The notes under the pieces are model-generated. The model made no database searches, had not been told where the DNA came from, and worked only from the letters and a program-made list of their open reading frames with translations. A stretch of 46,791 bases of DNA, from contig JAITLJ010000144.1 of assembly GCA_031277925.1 (NCBI GenBank), positions 1-46,791 on the forward strand, read 5' to 3'. Of the stretch, positions 27,526-37,159 are shown one piece after another. Made by a program: the position numbers and the translations under genes. Position 1 is the first letter of the stretch. Every line of letters begins with the position of its first letter. The stretch is from Prevotellaceae bacterium (lineage in GTDB: Bacteria > Bacteroidota > Bacteroidia > Bacteroidales > UBA932).

Positions 27526-27906
27526 ATGAATATGAAATACAGAGTAAAACAAAAGCGCAACGGCATTAATGACAATGAGTTGTACTATGCCGTGCCTGTG
27601 TGGTCGGGACTGATTGGCACTCGCGAAATAGCGCAGGAACTTGCAGGGCGCAGTTCGCTTACTCCTGCCGATATTCGCGCCACGCTTATCGGGCTGGTCG
27701 AAGTGATGGAAAAGTATCTGCACAGCGGCTACAGCATCAAACTTGACGATTTGGGCGTGTTTCGACTGTCGCTTACGAGCGCGGGTTACGCCTCGCCCGA
27801 TGCATGTACGCCTCACCGCGTCAACGCAGCTAAACTGTGCTTTCGCGCCGACCCGCAAATCAAGAAAAACCTTAAAAAGGTAAAGTTTGAGCGCGATAAA
27901 AGTTAG
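27526..27906 (+). CDS. HU-family DNA-binding protein (Bacteroidetes histone-like type)
   Basis: 126-residue HU/IHF-fold protein of the Bacteroidetes type, which begins with KYRVKQKRNGINDNELYYAVPVWSG. The helical pair TREIAQELAGRSSLTPADIRATLIGLVEVMEKYL and the strand GYSIKLDDLGVFRLSL form the HU core, and the C-terminus is basic (KKNLKKVKFER). Probable role: non-specific or structure-specific DNA binding. The start may be the second Met (27532). The gene is much richer in GC than its neighbours (35 of 60 bases in 27601-27660) and is inserted, in the opposite direction, between the RND pump and the tolC-like gene. Both facts hint at later acquisition. It converges on the pump gene with a 57-bp gap. 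Confidence 0.87.
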   Translation: MNMKYRVKQKRNGINDNELYYAVPVWSGLIGTREIAQELAGRSSLTPADIRATLIGLVEVMEKYLHSGYSIKLDDLGVFRLSLTSAGYASPDACTPHRVNAAKLCFRADPQIKKNLKKVKFERDKS

Positions 27907-27963
27907 CGTATAAGAGATTTAGTCGTAAAGAGCAATTAAATAATTTAAACAATTTTTAAACAC

Positions 27964-30900
27964 CTATTTATTTCCATATATTTTCCAATATACAACAGGT
28001 AAAATTGTTACAACAAGAATCATTGCGACAAGAGCGCCAAAACAAATTATAACACCCATTGGCGTCCACAGCGAACTGTTGCTTATTATCATCGGAATAA
28101 CGCCGACAGCAGTCGTTGCCGATGTCAGAAATATCGGCAACATACGGCGTTTGCCTGCATCATATATTGCATCGCGCGCCGTAGCATGATGCCGTTTTCG
28201 CAAATTTTCGGCATGTTCAAACATTATTATTGCATTGCGGACAATTATTCCCATCAGGCTGATAATGCCCAGCACACAGGTCAATCCAAATTCCAAATTG
28301 AAAATTAACAATCCTGTTGCAGCGCCCAATAAACACAAAAGGATAGACAATAATGCAGTGGCGGCAAGGCTTATTTTTTTGAAATTGAACAGTAAAAAGA
28401 AAAATATCAAAATTACCGATACCGACAGACTGCTGATAATGGGAGGAACAACCTGTCTGTCGTTTTCGACAACGCCGCCCATACTTACAGTAATGTTGTC
28501 GGGTAAAGTCTGTTTTATTTGGGTTTCTACGATTTTCTTTATTTTTTCTATCATCTTCGATTGACTGTAACCTCTTGCAATATCGGCAATAATGCTTACG
28601 GTACGCATACCGTTGCGGCGTACAATTTGACCTTGCGACCAGGCTGGTTTTATTTCTGCTATTTGTTGCAGTTGAACGGAAACGCCCGGAATTGCGGTTG
28701 ATATGTATTCATCGCCGATGTTGTCAAGTGTTTGCGGCGTTTTTTTATTTGATTTTAACACTACGGCAAGCGGATAGTCGTTTTCCCACATTGTGCCTGC
28801 GGAGATTTCATCATAATTCATCGCAAGGTTTGCTGCGGCAAGCGTTTTACTTACTCCAAGGCGCGCCGATTCGACAGGCTCAAGTTTTACTTCGATTACA
28901 GGAAGCATTTCTTCATAATTTGTATGAAGCCAAACCAAACCTTCGATTTTTTGGAGTTTATGCACAAGCGTATCGGCATACTGTTTTAACATTGGAATTT
29001 CGTCGCCGGCAAGACGCACTTCCACCGGATTTGAAACATTTTGATAGTCGAGTTGCTTAAATTTTACGTACGCATTAGGAAAATAATCGGCATATTTATT
29101 TGTATAATCGTCAAGAATGTCGCGTGTTGCCTGTATTGATGCTGTATTCACTATAAATTGCGCATAATGTTTTGAAGGTAAATTCGGCGTATACGAAGCC
29201 TGAAAGCGCGGTGATGCCATTCCTGTAAAGGCTGTAATTGATTTTATGCGCACGTCAGTCGAAAGAATATTTCTCATGCTGTCTGCAATTTTTTCTGTTG
29301 TCTGTAATGATGAACCTTGCGGAAGGTAAATTTCAACAGCAAACTGGTTGCGGTCGGCAACAGGCATCATGCGAATACTGAAATTCGACATAATCACAAC
29401 AGATATGATTATTGTGCTTATTCCAATAAAGATGGTAACATAAGGAAATTTAAATGTAATATCCAGTGTTTTATTGTATATTCGCTGTACAAGGTTCAGC
29501 GTATTGAAACTTTTCTTTTTTTGATTTTTTTGTCTTGTTCTTAATCCTTTTTTTATTAAAACATATTCTAAAAAAGGAATAAAAATCATTGCAACAATCA
29601 AAGAAGTCATTAATGAAATAGTTAACGTCCACGGGAAATCGCGAAGGAAATCAAGGAACAGCCCTTTCATTATAAACAATAATGGAAAAAATATTGTGCA
29701 AATACACAGCGTTGCAAGTAATATAGAGCCGAAATAGTTTTTTGCGCTTAATATTGCCGCATGCCAGCGCGACATGTTTTTATCAAGGTTTTCAAGATAG
29801 GCATCTACAACAATTATCGAATTGTCAACAATCATTCCCAAAACAACAATCAAAGCGGCAAGCGTAACCGTATTTAGGGGAATGCCTACGACAAACATTA
29901 TTCCGATTGAAATAAATATTCCTGTTGGTATGGAAGTTGCAGCAACTACCGCCGACCTGAAAGGAAACAATATCATCATTACAAGAATTACAACGATTAT
30001 TGAAATAAACAAGTCGCGCACAAACGAATAAACCGAATCGGCAACAATTTTTGGCTGGTCGGCAATTCTTTTTACCGCAACGCTTTCGGGCAATTCTTTT
30101 TGAAATTCGGCAAGCGCTTTGTCAATATCTTTTCCGTAGGCGATAATATTGTTGCCTTCAGTCATTTCCATTGATAAAATTATTGCTGTTTTTCCATTGT
30201 TTGTGATATAACTGTCGGGCGTATCGTATTCGCGTACGATATTTGCAATGTCGCGCAATCGTATCGTATTTCCGTCAGTGTCGCTGTAAATTATCTGGTC
30301 GGCAATTTGTTTTTCGGTAGAAAATGTTTTGGCAAAATGAATTGGAAAATCCTGTCCGTTACAGGTTATTGTTCCGCCGGCTGTCGTAAGTGTTTGTGTA
30401 AATAAATTTGTTGTTAAAAAGTTATATTTTATTCCATAAACAGCCATTTTGTCGCGGTCGAGATAAACATTGATTTTTTCTTTTTGCAATCCGTAGCGGC
30501 GAAGATTTGAAACTGATTCTATTTGTCGCAGTTTTGCTTCGAGTTTATCAAGATATGTTTCGAGTTCGCGATATGTTTTGTCGCTCGATTCAAGCGCAAC
30601 AAGCAATGCAGACGTATCTCCAAAATCGTCGTTGGCAATTACGGCGATAACGCCAGATGGCAGTTGCGATTTAAAGTTTGTCAATCCGTGTTTGATTTTC
30701 GACCAGACTTCATCTTTATTGTTCACATTGTCGTTGAGTTCAACCATGATAAAAACCATGCCGTTTTGCGACATCGAACAGGTTTTGTCTTTTTTTATTT
30801 CTTTGTATGTAAACAAAAATTGTTCAAGCGGTTTTGCCAGCTGTTCTTCAACTTCGGCTGATGTAGCGCCCGGATAAACGCCTGCGATTAAACCCTGTCG

Positions 30901-31038
30901 AATCGTAAATGGAGGAAATTCCTGTTTTGACATTTTTATTAAACCGAAAACGCCCAGCCCGACAAGTAAAACCACTATTAGCAACATTATTTTGCTGTAT
31001 CGCATTGCAATGCCTGTTATATTTCTTTTCATTTTCAA
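27964..31038 (-). CDS. RND-family efflux transporter permease (AcrB-like)
   Basis: Inner-membrane proton-driven pump subunit, 1024 residues, with the two-fold RND layout: a first helix at about 12-34, a large periplasmic loop, a block of helices at about 330-540, a second loop, and helices at about 870-1020. Recognisable stretches are KQEFPPFTIRQG, YPGATSAEVEEQLAKPLE and GMIVDNSIIVVDAY. The last is the helix-4 proton-relay region, where this protein has Asp-Asn instead of the Asp-Asp of E. coli AcrB. Partner genes: a TolC-like gene lies downstream beyond the HU-like gene, but no periplasmic adaptor (HlyD/MFP) gene is in the window. The substrate is unknown. Confidence 0.93.
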   Translation of the reverse strand: MKMKRNITGIAMRYSKIMLLIVVLLVGLGVFGLIKMSKQEFPPFTIRQGLIAGVYPGATSAEVEEQLAKPLEQFLFTYKEIKKDKTCSMSQNGMVFIMVELNDNVNNKDEVWSKIKHGLTNFKSQLPSGVIAVIANDDFGDTSALLVALESSDKTYRELETYLDKLEAKLRQIESVSNLRRYGLQKEKINVYLDRDKMAVYGIKYNFLTTNLFTQTLTTAGGTITCNGQDFPIHFAKTFSTEKQIADQIIYSDTDGNTIRLRDIANIVREYDTPDSYITNNGKTAIILSMEMTEGNNIIAYGKDIDKALAEFQKELPESVAVKRIADQPKIVADSVYSFVRDLFISIIVVILVMMILFPFRSAVVAATSIPTGIFISIGIMFVVGIPLNTVTLAALIVVLGMIVDNSIIVVDAYLENLDKNMSRWHAAILSAKNYFGSILLATLCICTIFFPLLFIMKGLFLDFLRDFPWTLTISLMTSLIVAMIFIPFLEYVLIKKGLRTRQKNQKKKSFNTLNLVQRIYNKTLDITFKFPYVTIFIGISTIIISVVIMSNFSIRMMPVADRNQFAVEIYLPQGSSLQTTEKIADSMRNILSTDVRIKSITAFTGMASPRFQASYTPNLPSKHYAQFIVNTASIQATRDILDDYTNKYADYFPNAYVKFKQLDYQNVSNPVEVRLAGDEIPMLKQYADTLVHKLQKIEGLVWLHTNYEEMLPVIEVKLEPVESARLGVSKTLAAANLAMNYDEISAGTMWENDYPLAVVLKSNKKTPQTLDNIGDEYISTAIPGVSVQLQQIAEIKPAWSQGQIVRRNGMRTVSIIADIARGYSQSKMIEKIKKIVETQIKQTLPDNITVSMGGVVENDRQVVPPIISSLSVSVILIFFFLLFNFKKISLAATALLSILLCLLGAATGLLIFNLEFGLTCVLGIISLMGIIVRNAIIMFEHAENLRKRHHATARDAIYDAGKRRMLPIFLTSATTAVGVIPMIISNSSLWTPMGVIICFGALVAMILVVTILPVVYWKIYGNK

Positions 31039-31060
31039 TCTTTATTTTTTCTTTATCACA

Positions 31061-31068
31061 CAAAATTA
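31061..31068 (-). promoter_or_regulatory. -7 promoter element of the RND pump gene
   Basis: The minus strand reads TAATTTTG, 23 bp before the ATG. A TTG lies about 16 bp further upstream, closer than ideal. Confidence 0.4.
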
Positions 31069-31244
31069 ATATTTAAATCATAATCAACAGACACATAATA
31101 TGAATTAATAATCAAATGAATAAAAAATACAGGGTTTTATGTTAATATTGATTAAAAACAGTATAAAATGCAGTGAAAATAGTTTTTTCTGTAAATTTTG
31201 GGCGACATTTTTATTCGGCGGTGCGAGATGTCGAAAATTTCATA

Positions 31245-31252
31245 TATATTTG
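31245..31252 (+). promoter_or_regulatory. -7 promoter element of phoH-purC
   Basis: TATATTTG matches TAnnTTTG, 28 bp before the phoH start. No clear -33 element is present. Confidence 0.4.
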
Positions 31253-31279
31253 TAAGTTATATTAGAATTAAAAAACTTA

Positions 31280-32242
31280 ATGGCAGATAAATTATTAGTT
31301 GTCGAAGACGTTGATATTGTTAAGTTGTACGGAATAAATAATGTGAACTATAATTTTATTGTTTCGCAGTTTCCTAAACTTAAAATAATTTCGCGTGGAA
31401 AAGAAATTCGTGTTATAGGCGATGATGCCGAGATTGAACGGTTTGAAAACAAATTAAATACCATAATCGAATGCTTGTTGCGTCATGGCACATTGAAAGA
31501 ATCGGTATTGGAAGATATTTTTTTAAGAAATGAGAATTTTGACAGTAATAATGCGCCCGATGTAATTGTTTACGGAAATAACGGACGCATAATTCGCGCA
31601 CGAACCGAAAATCAGCGGAAACTTGTAGAACTTTACAGCGAAAACGATTTGCTTTTTGCGATTGGTCCTGCAGGTTCGGGCAAAACATATACGGCGATTG
31701 CGCTTGCCGTTTGCGCGCTTCGCAACAGAGAAGTTCGCAAAATTATTCTTACTCGACCAGCCGTTGAAGCCGGCGAAAGGCTCGGATTTTTGCCCGGCGA
31801 TTTCAAAGAAAAACTTGATCCCTATCTGCAACCTTTGTACGATGCATTAAACGATATGATACCACAGCGCAAACTTCAAACATATATTGAAGATGGAACG
31901 GTGCAAATTGTTCCGCTTGCCTATATGCGCGGACGAACGCTGGATAATGCTTTTGTAATACTTGATGAAGCGCAGAATACAACGCTGAATCAAATAAAAA
32001 TGTTTCTTACGCGAATGGGTTGCAATGCAAAATTTATTGTAACCGGCGACATTACACAAATTGATTTGCCTTACAAAAACGATTCGGGATTATTAAAAAT
32101 TCGTAAAATACTTGCAGATGTGAAAAATATAGGCTTTATTGATTTTGATAATCGCGATATAATAAGACATCCACTGGTAAAAACAATTATTAATGCATTT
32201 GAAAAAAACGAAGAAAATAACATAAAACAAAATAAAGAATGA
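31280..32242 (+). CDS. PhoH-family P-loop ATPase
   Basis: Cytosolic PhoH/PhoL-type ATPase of 320 residues. PhoH-family proteins are linked to RNA metabolism and are often found near ybeY, which lies about 8 kb downstream here rather than adjacent. An N-terminal KH-like region (about 20-90) precedes Walker A GPAGSGKT (residues 129-136), [17 protein letters not shown], the Walker [10 protein letters not shown] and the sensor [11 protein letters not shown]. All are intact. Its stop overlaps the purC start by 4 bp (ATGA), so translation is coupled. Confidence 0.94.
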   Translation: MADKLLVVEDVDIVKLYGINNVNYNFIVSQFPKLKIISRGKEIRVIGDDAEIERFENKLNTIIECLLRHGTLKESVLEDIFLRNENFDSNNAPDVIVYGNNGRIIRARTENQRKLVELYSENDLLFAIGPAGSGKTYTAIALAVCALRNREVRKIILTRPAVEAGERLGFLPGDFKEKLDPYLQPLYDALNDMIPQRKLQTYIEDGTVQIVPLAYMRGRTLDNAFVILDEAQNTTLNQIKMFLTRMGCNAKFIVTGDITQIDLPYKNDSGLLKIRKILADVKNIGFIDFDNRDIIRHPLVKTIINAFEKNEENNIKQNKE

Positions 32243-33195
32243 AAGCAATTGTAAAAACAGAATTTAATTTTGCAAAACAAACACAAAAATACACAGGCAA
32301 AGTTCGAGATGTATATACCATTGCCAATGATATTTTGGTGATGATTGTTACCGACAGAATTTCGGCATTTGACGTTGTGCTTCCCAAAGGAATTCCTTAT
32401 AAAGGACAAGTATTGAACCAAATAGCATCAAAATTTTTGGACGCAACGTCTGATATTGTTCCAAACTGGAAAATAGCATCACCCGATCCCGTTGTAACTG
32501 TTGGATATAAATGCGTTCCGTTTCCTGTAGAAATGATAGTTCGCCAATATCTTACAGGAAGCGCATGGAGAGCGTACAAATCAGGTATTCGTGAAATTTG
32601 CGGAGTAAAAATTCCCGATGAAATGCGCGAAAATCAAAGGTTCGAAACGCCGATAATAACACCTACAACCAAAGCGGAACTCGGAACGCACGACGAAGAT
32701 ATTTCGCGTGAAGAAATTATCGCAAAAGGATTGATTTCGGAAAAAGATTATCTGCAACTCGAAAAATTTTCACTCGCTTTGTTCGAATGTGGCTGCGAAA
32801 TGGCAAAAAAACAGGGTTTGATACTTGTTGATACAAAATATGAATTTGGAAAACGCAACGATGAAATTTACCTGATAGATGAAATTCATACGCCCGATTC
32901 GTCTCGATATTTTTATGCCGACAGTTATGATGAAAATTTCAAAAACAATTTGCCTCAACGTCAACTGTCAAAAGAATTTGTGCGCGAATGGCTGATGGAA
33001 AACAATTTTCAAGGCAAGCAGGGACAGAAAATACCGGAAATGACCGCCGAAATTGTTGAAAATATAAGCAATAGATATATAGAACTTTACGAAAAAATTA
33101 CGGGCGAAAAATTCAAACAAACCGAATACGCCGACGACATTTACATTCGTATAGAAGAAAATGTAAAAAACATGCTGGCGCGCCTTGTTTTTTAA
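32239..33195 (+). CDS. purC: SAICAR synthase
   Basis: Joins aspartate to CAIR in purine nucleotide synthesis (phosphoribosylaminoimidazole-succinocarboxamide synthase). The conserved pieces are [77 protein letters not shown] and [11 protein letters not shown]. The 318 residues fit the longer SAICAR synthase form. It overlaps the 3' end of phoH by 4 bp. No other pur genes are in the window. Confidence 0.97.
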   Translation: MKAIVKTEFNFAKQTQKYTGKVRDVYTIANDILVMIVTDRISAFDVVLPKGIPYKGQVLNQIASKFLDATSDIVPNWKIASPDPVVTVGYKCVPFPVEMIVRQYLTGSAWRAYKSGIREICGVKIPDEMRENQRFETPIITPTTKAELGTHDEDISREEIIAKGLISEKDYLQLEKFSLALFECGCEMAKKQGLILVDTKYEFGKRNDEIYLIDEIHTPDSSRYFYADSYDENFKNNLPQRQLSKEFVREWLMENNFQGKQGQKIPEMTAEIVENISNRYIELYEKITGEKFKQTEYADDIYIRIEENVKNMLARLVF

Positions 33196-33206
33196 TATAT
33201 AATTTT

Positions 33207-33214
33207 TAATTTTG
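33207..33214 (+). promoter_or_regulatory. Possible -7 element before the LysM gene
   Basis: TAATTTTG matches TAnnTTTG, 22 bp before the chosen ATG. It overlaps the TTG used as start in the ORF track, which supports the downstream ATG. An AAGGAA stretch directly precedes that ATG. Confidence 0.4.
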
Positions 33215-33235
33215 TTAAAAGCAAACATAAAGGAA

Positions 33236-34927
33236 ATGAAAACATTAAAACATATTTTTGCAACAGTATTGTTATTGCTTGTTTTTTCGGTTTTTGCACA
33301 GATTGATATAAAAAAATCGACTGAAAAAATACGCATTGGCGATAAAATTTATTATGTTCATCACGTCAAATATGGTGAAACAATTTATTCGCTTTGCAAA
33401 GTGTATAATGTTTCGCAGGAAGAACTTATAGAAGCCAATCCGCAATTAGCGCAAGGTTTGAAAGCCGAACAAAGAATAAAAATTCCAGATAAGACCGAAT
33501 CGAAAACCGAAACAGAAACAACTCCGATTGCCGAAAAACAGGAAAACGAACAAAAAACCGAAACGCTACAAACAAACAATAATGCAAATTCGGCTATAAA
33601 ACATAAGGTCAAAAGCGGAGATAAACTTGTTGAAATAGCAAAAAAATATAATTGCACGGTTGAAGATATTTTAAAATATAATCCTTTTTTAGATAAAAAT
33701 TCAAAATTAAGGAAGGGACAGTATCTTACCGTTTATCCCGATCGAAATGAATTGCCGCAAACCGAAACTGTTGCTGAAAAAACAACAGAAAAAGATACTG
33801 TTATTGTAGAAATTGACGAAATCGTTATTGATGCCGACTGCAACGAAAATTTATATTCGGGCGATGCGCTTAACATCTTGTTAATGTTGCCGATAAAAGC
33901 AAACGCGATAAATAAAATATTGGAAAAAAATCAACATAACAATTATGATTTTATTGAATTTTACGAAGGTTTTCTTTTGTCGGTCGATTCGTTAAGCCGT
34001 AAAAATATTTCAATAAATCTTACAACTTTTGATGTGTATGACAAACAAACATTAACTGCAGCGTTAAATTCGGCGGCTTTCAGCGAAGCGCAGCTGATAA
34101 TAAGTCATATACCGAAAGAATTGACAAATGACTTTGTACAAATTGCAGCCGAAAGCAAAATACCTGTCGTTTCAGCCTTTTCGTCAGAAACAGAAAATAT
34201 TGCAGGAAAAAACAAATATTTTATTCAAGCGCTTGCTCCCCTGTCGATTCAAGTCGAAAAACTGAATAAAATACTGTGCAGTGTCGAAAAAAATGTTGTT
34301 GTTGTTTATGAAAACATAATTGATACTGCTAATTTCAATAATTTTATTCAAACGCTTGAAAATTGCGGGAAAACTGTGAAAAAATATCATTATCGCATGC
34401 GTGGAAGCCTGAACGAAAATTTGCAGACAGAACTTGACAGCATATCCAAAAATAATGTATTTGTACTGTCGAACAACAGGGTTTTTATAACAGATGTTTT
34501 GTCAAAATTAAATACGCTTTCGATAAAGCTAAAATATGATATAACTGTTTATGGATCACCGCAATGGCAAACTTTTGAAGCAACTTTGAATTTCGACCAT
34601 ATTCACAATTTGAACTTGTCAATATTGCAAACATTTTTTGTGGATTACAACCGCGCTGAAGTAAAAAATTTCATAAACAAATACAGATATTATTACAAAG
34701 GCGACCCATCTCGTTTTGCGTTTCACGGCTACGATTTGGGAATTTATTTTATTGACCGAATGGCTAAATACGGCGCAAATTTTATGCAATGCATAATCAA
34801 CGACGAAGCATCAACGCTTTTACAGACACGATTCAAATTTGCCAAAATCGAGCCTCAAGGCGGTTTGGTAAATAACGAAGCGCTGTTGCTGCGATATACA
34901 AAAGACCTGAATATAATTGTAGAATAA
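33236..34927 (+). CDS. PBP1-like and LysM domain exported protein
   Basis: 563-residue exported protein from the ATG encoding MKTLKHIFATVLLLLVFSVFAQ (signal peptide). Two LysM peptidoglycan-binding modules follow: about residues 39-83 (HHVKYGETIYSLCKVYNVS) and 122-167 (HKVKSGDKLVEIAKKYNC), joined by a Glu/Thr-rich linker. From about residue 212 the chain resembles a type-1 periplasmic-binding-protein fold (ILLMLPIKAN, FYEGFLLSVDSLS, IPVVSAFSSETENI). This architecture recurs in Bacteroidota. By analogy with LpoA-like proteins it may link peptidoglycan to another factor, but that is inference. folC follows by 39 bp. Confidence 0.87.
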   Translation: MKTLKHIFATVLLLLVFSVFAQIDIKKSTEKIRIGDKIYYVHHVKYGETIYSLCKVYNVSQEELIEANPQLAQGLKAEQRIKIPDKTESKTETETTPIAEKQENEQKTETLQTNNNANSAIKHKVKSGDKLVEIAKKYNCTVEDILKYNPFLDKNSKLRKGQYLTVYPDRNELPQTETVAEKTTEKDTVIVEIDEIVIDADCNENLYSGDALNILLMLPIKANAINKILEKNQHNNYDFIEFYEGFLLSVDSLSRKNISINLTTFDVYDKQTLTAALNSAAFSEAQLIISHIPKELTNDFVQIAAESKIPVVSAFSSETENIAGKNKYFIQALAPLSIQVEKLNKILCSVEKNVVVVYENIIDTANFNNFIQTLENCGKTVKKYHYRMRGSLNENLQTELDSISKNNVFVLSNNRVFITDVLSKLNTLSIKLKYDITVYGSPQWQTFEATLNFDHIHNLNLSILQTFFVDYNRAEVKNFINKYRYYYKGDPSRFAFHGYDLGIYFIDRMAKYGANFMQCIINDEASTLLQTRFKFAKIEPQGGLVNNEALLLRYTKDLNIIVE

Positions 34928-34966
34928 AGCAAAAATGACTGTTGATACTTTGTTGTATAAAAATAA

Positions 34967-36274
34967 ATGACTTATTACGAAACCATAAATTATCTTTTCA
35001 ACTGTTTGCCGATGTTTCACCGTATTGGCGCTGCGGCTTATAAGGCAAGTTTGGATACAACGTTAAAATTAGACGAAATAGTTAATCATCCGCACACACA
35101 ATTCAAATCCATTCATGTTGCAGGAACGAACGGCAAAGGTTCTGTTTCGCACATTATTGCTTCGATTTTACAAAGCGCCGATTACAAAGTTGGACTTTAT
35201 ACATCGCCTCATTTAACCGATTTTCGCGAACGGATAAAAATCAATGGAAGCAAAATTCCCAAAAGCGAAGTTGTGCATTTTGTCGAAAAATATAAATCTG
35301 TTTTTGACGAACTTCATCCATCATTTTTTGAGATGACGCTGGCTTTGGCGTTTGATTATTTTGCACGTCAAAAAGTTGATGTTGCCGTTGTTGAAGTCGG
35401 GCTTGGCGGACGATTGGATTCTACAAATATTATCTCGCCGCTGCTAAGCATAATAACAAACACAGGCTTCGACCACACTGAATTTTTAGGAAATACAATT
35501 ACGTCAATTGCGAGCGAAAAAGCGGGAATCATCAAACCTCAAACACCTGTTGTTGTTGGCGAATGGGATGACGAATCGGCAGCTGTATTTTTGGAAAAAG
35601 CAATATGCGAAAACGCAGAAATTATTTTTGCATCACAATGCGCAAAAGTTGATGAAATAAAGCAATACGAAACATATCAGGAATTTGAAATATCAGTTTC
35701 GGATTGTAACTTTATGGCTTTTGACAATAAAAAAATAAAACTTGACCTGCTTGGAAATTATCAGCAAAAAAATATAATAACAGCGCTTGCCGCGATAGCA
35801 GCATTGCAAAAACACAGTCTTTTGAAAATAAATAATGAAGCAATATTTACAGGCTTTGCAAATACAGCAAAGCAAACGGGCTTACGCGGTCGCTGGCAAA
35901 TTCTTGCTCAAAATCCGCTTACAATTTGCGACACAGGACACAATGCTCACGGTCTTAATTTGAGTATGGCTCAATTGAAATCCACGAAGCGCAACAAACT
36001 GTTTTTTATTTTTGGAATCGCAGACGACAAGGATTTGGATTCTATTTTGCCCTTTTTGCCGCAGGATGCATTTTATATTTTTACTAGTGCAAATATTCCG
36101 CGCGCCATGCCTGCTAACTGTCTGGCACAACGATGTTTTGCCGCAAATTTGCAGGGAAAAACAATTTCAAATGTGCAGGATGCATTGTTTTATGCTCAAA
36201 AATCAGCGCAAAAAGACGATGTAATTTTTATCGGAGGCAGTACTTATGTAGTTGCCGAAATTATAGATATTTAA
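34967..36274 (+). CDS. folC: Bifunctional folylpolyglutamate/dihydrofolate synthase
   Basis: Mur-ligase-fold enzyme adding glutamate to dihydropteroate or folates, 435 residues. The ATP loop GTNGKGSV is at residues 53-60, then SPHLTDFRERIKINGSKI, the VVEVGLGGRLDSTNI motif, ITNTGFDHTEFLGNTITSIASEKAGIIK, and RGRWQILAQNPLTICDTGHN in the C-terminal part. All are family signatures in the right order. It is the last gene before a repeat-containing gap, and no terminator was recognised. Confidence 0.96.
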   Translation: MTYYETINYLFNCLPMFHRIGAAAYKASLDTTLKLDEIVNHPHTQFKSIHVAGTNGKGSVSHIIASILQSADYKVGLYTSPHLTDFRERIKINGSKIPKSEVVHFVEKYKSVFDELHPSFFEMTLALAFDYFARQKVDVAVVEVGLGGRLDSTNIISPLLSIITNTGFDHTEFLGNTITSIASEKAGIIKPQTPVVVGEWDDESAAVFLEKAICENAEIIFASQCAKVDEIKQYETYQEFEISVSDCNFMAFDNKKIKLDLLGNYQQKNIITALAAIAALQKHSLLKINNEAIFTGFANTAKQTGLRGRWQILAQNPLTICDTGHNAHGLNLSMAQLKSTKRNKLFFIFGIADDKDLDSILPFLPQDAFYIFTSANIPRAMPANCLAQRCFAANLQGKTISNVQDALFYAQKSAQKDDVIFIGGSTYVVAEIIDI

Positions 36275-36640
36275 TACAATCTTGACACCGGCGGAAGCAA
36301 TTTACTGTCCTGTATTAACTTCGAATCTTTTATGCTGACAAGAAAACTATCCCTGCGAAACATCTTTTTTTTCTGTTAATTTGCATCAAGACAAAAGAAG
36401 ATAAACGAAAAACGTTTTTCAAATTTTGCCGATTTTTTGCATGGATCAATATAAAAAACACGGTTTTTTATTCGATAATTTACGCTTATAACTTATTATT
36501 TTCGTTAACGGTGGTTTTGTGTATTAAGGTTATCTGCACACGAACAAAATGAATGGCAAGCCAAAAAACAGGAATTTGCAGAAGAAGAATGTCAAAAAAT
36601 CTGTTAATTTTGCGGATATTAATAAAATCTTTAAGTTTAA
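36275..36640. repeat. Gene-free gap with inverted copy C of the dispersed repeat
   Basis: Bases about 36369-36437 are the reverse complement of the repeat at 26942-27010: TTCTGTTAATTTGCATCAAG, ACAAAAGAAGATAAA and ATTTTGCCGA appear in reverse order. The rest of the gap shows no family-like ORF. Confidence 0.65.
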
Positions 36641-36644
36641 TTGA

Positions 36645-36674
36645 TTGATGTTCTTATTAAAATGTGTAAATTTG
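36645..36674 (+). promoter_or_regulatory. Promoter of dut
   Basis: TTG (36645-36647), a 19-bp spacer and TAAATTTG (36667-36674) match the Bacteroidetes promoter, 18 bp before the dut ATG. Confidence 0.6.
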
Positions 36675-36691
36675 CACGAAATTTTAAACGG

Positions 36692-37126
36692 ATGAAAATA
36701 AAAATTGTAAATAAATCGGCATTTGATCTTCCTCAATATGCAACTTCGCAGTCGGCTGGGCTTGACTTGCGTGCAAATATAAATAATCCTGTAATTCTAA
36801 AACCCTTGGAGCGAAAACTTGTTCCTACAGGTTTGTTTATTGAACTTCCCGATGGTTACGAAGCCCAAGTTCGTCCGCGCAGCGGTTTGGCAATCAAGCA
36901 CGGAATATCATTGGTAAATACGCCGGGAACAATCGACCCTGATTATCGCGGTGAAATACGAGTGATACTTATAAATTTATCGAACGATGATTTTATTTTA
37001 AATCCCGGAGAACGCATAGCGCAAATGATTATTTGTAAATTTGAACGAATTGAGTGGGAAAATGTTGTCGATTTGTCAGTATCGGAGCGTGGCGATGGCG
37101 GATTTGGCTCGACAGGCACTAAATAG
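36692..37126 (+). CDS. dut: dUTP diphosphatase
   Basis: Trimeric dUTPase that hydrolyses dUTP to dUMP, keeping uracil out of DNA and feeding thymidylate synthesis. I start at MKIKIVNKSAFDLP, since the 17 upstream track codons cross the promoter. All five dUTPase motifs are present: SAGLDLRA, RPRSGLAI, GTIDPDYRGEI, PGERIAQMI and the C-terminal RGDGGFGSTG. The 144 residues are typical. A TPR lipoprotein gene follows after 33 bp. Confidence 0.97.
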   Translation: MKIKIVNKSAFDLPQYATSQSAGLDLRANINNPVILKPLERKLVPTGLFIELPDGYEAQVRPRSGLAIKHGISLVNTPGTIDPDYRGEIRVILINLSNDDFILNPGERIAQMIICKFERIEWENVVDLSVSERGDGGFGSTGTK

Positions 37127-37159
37127 ATGAAAAGTTTATATTAAAAAATTAAATAAAAA

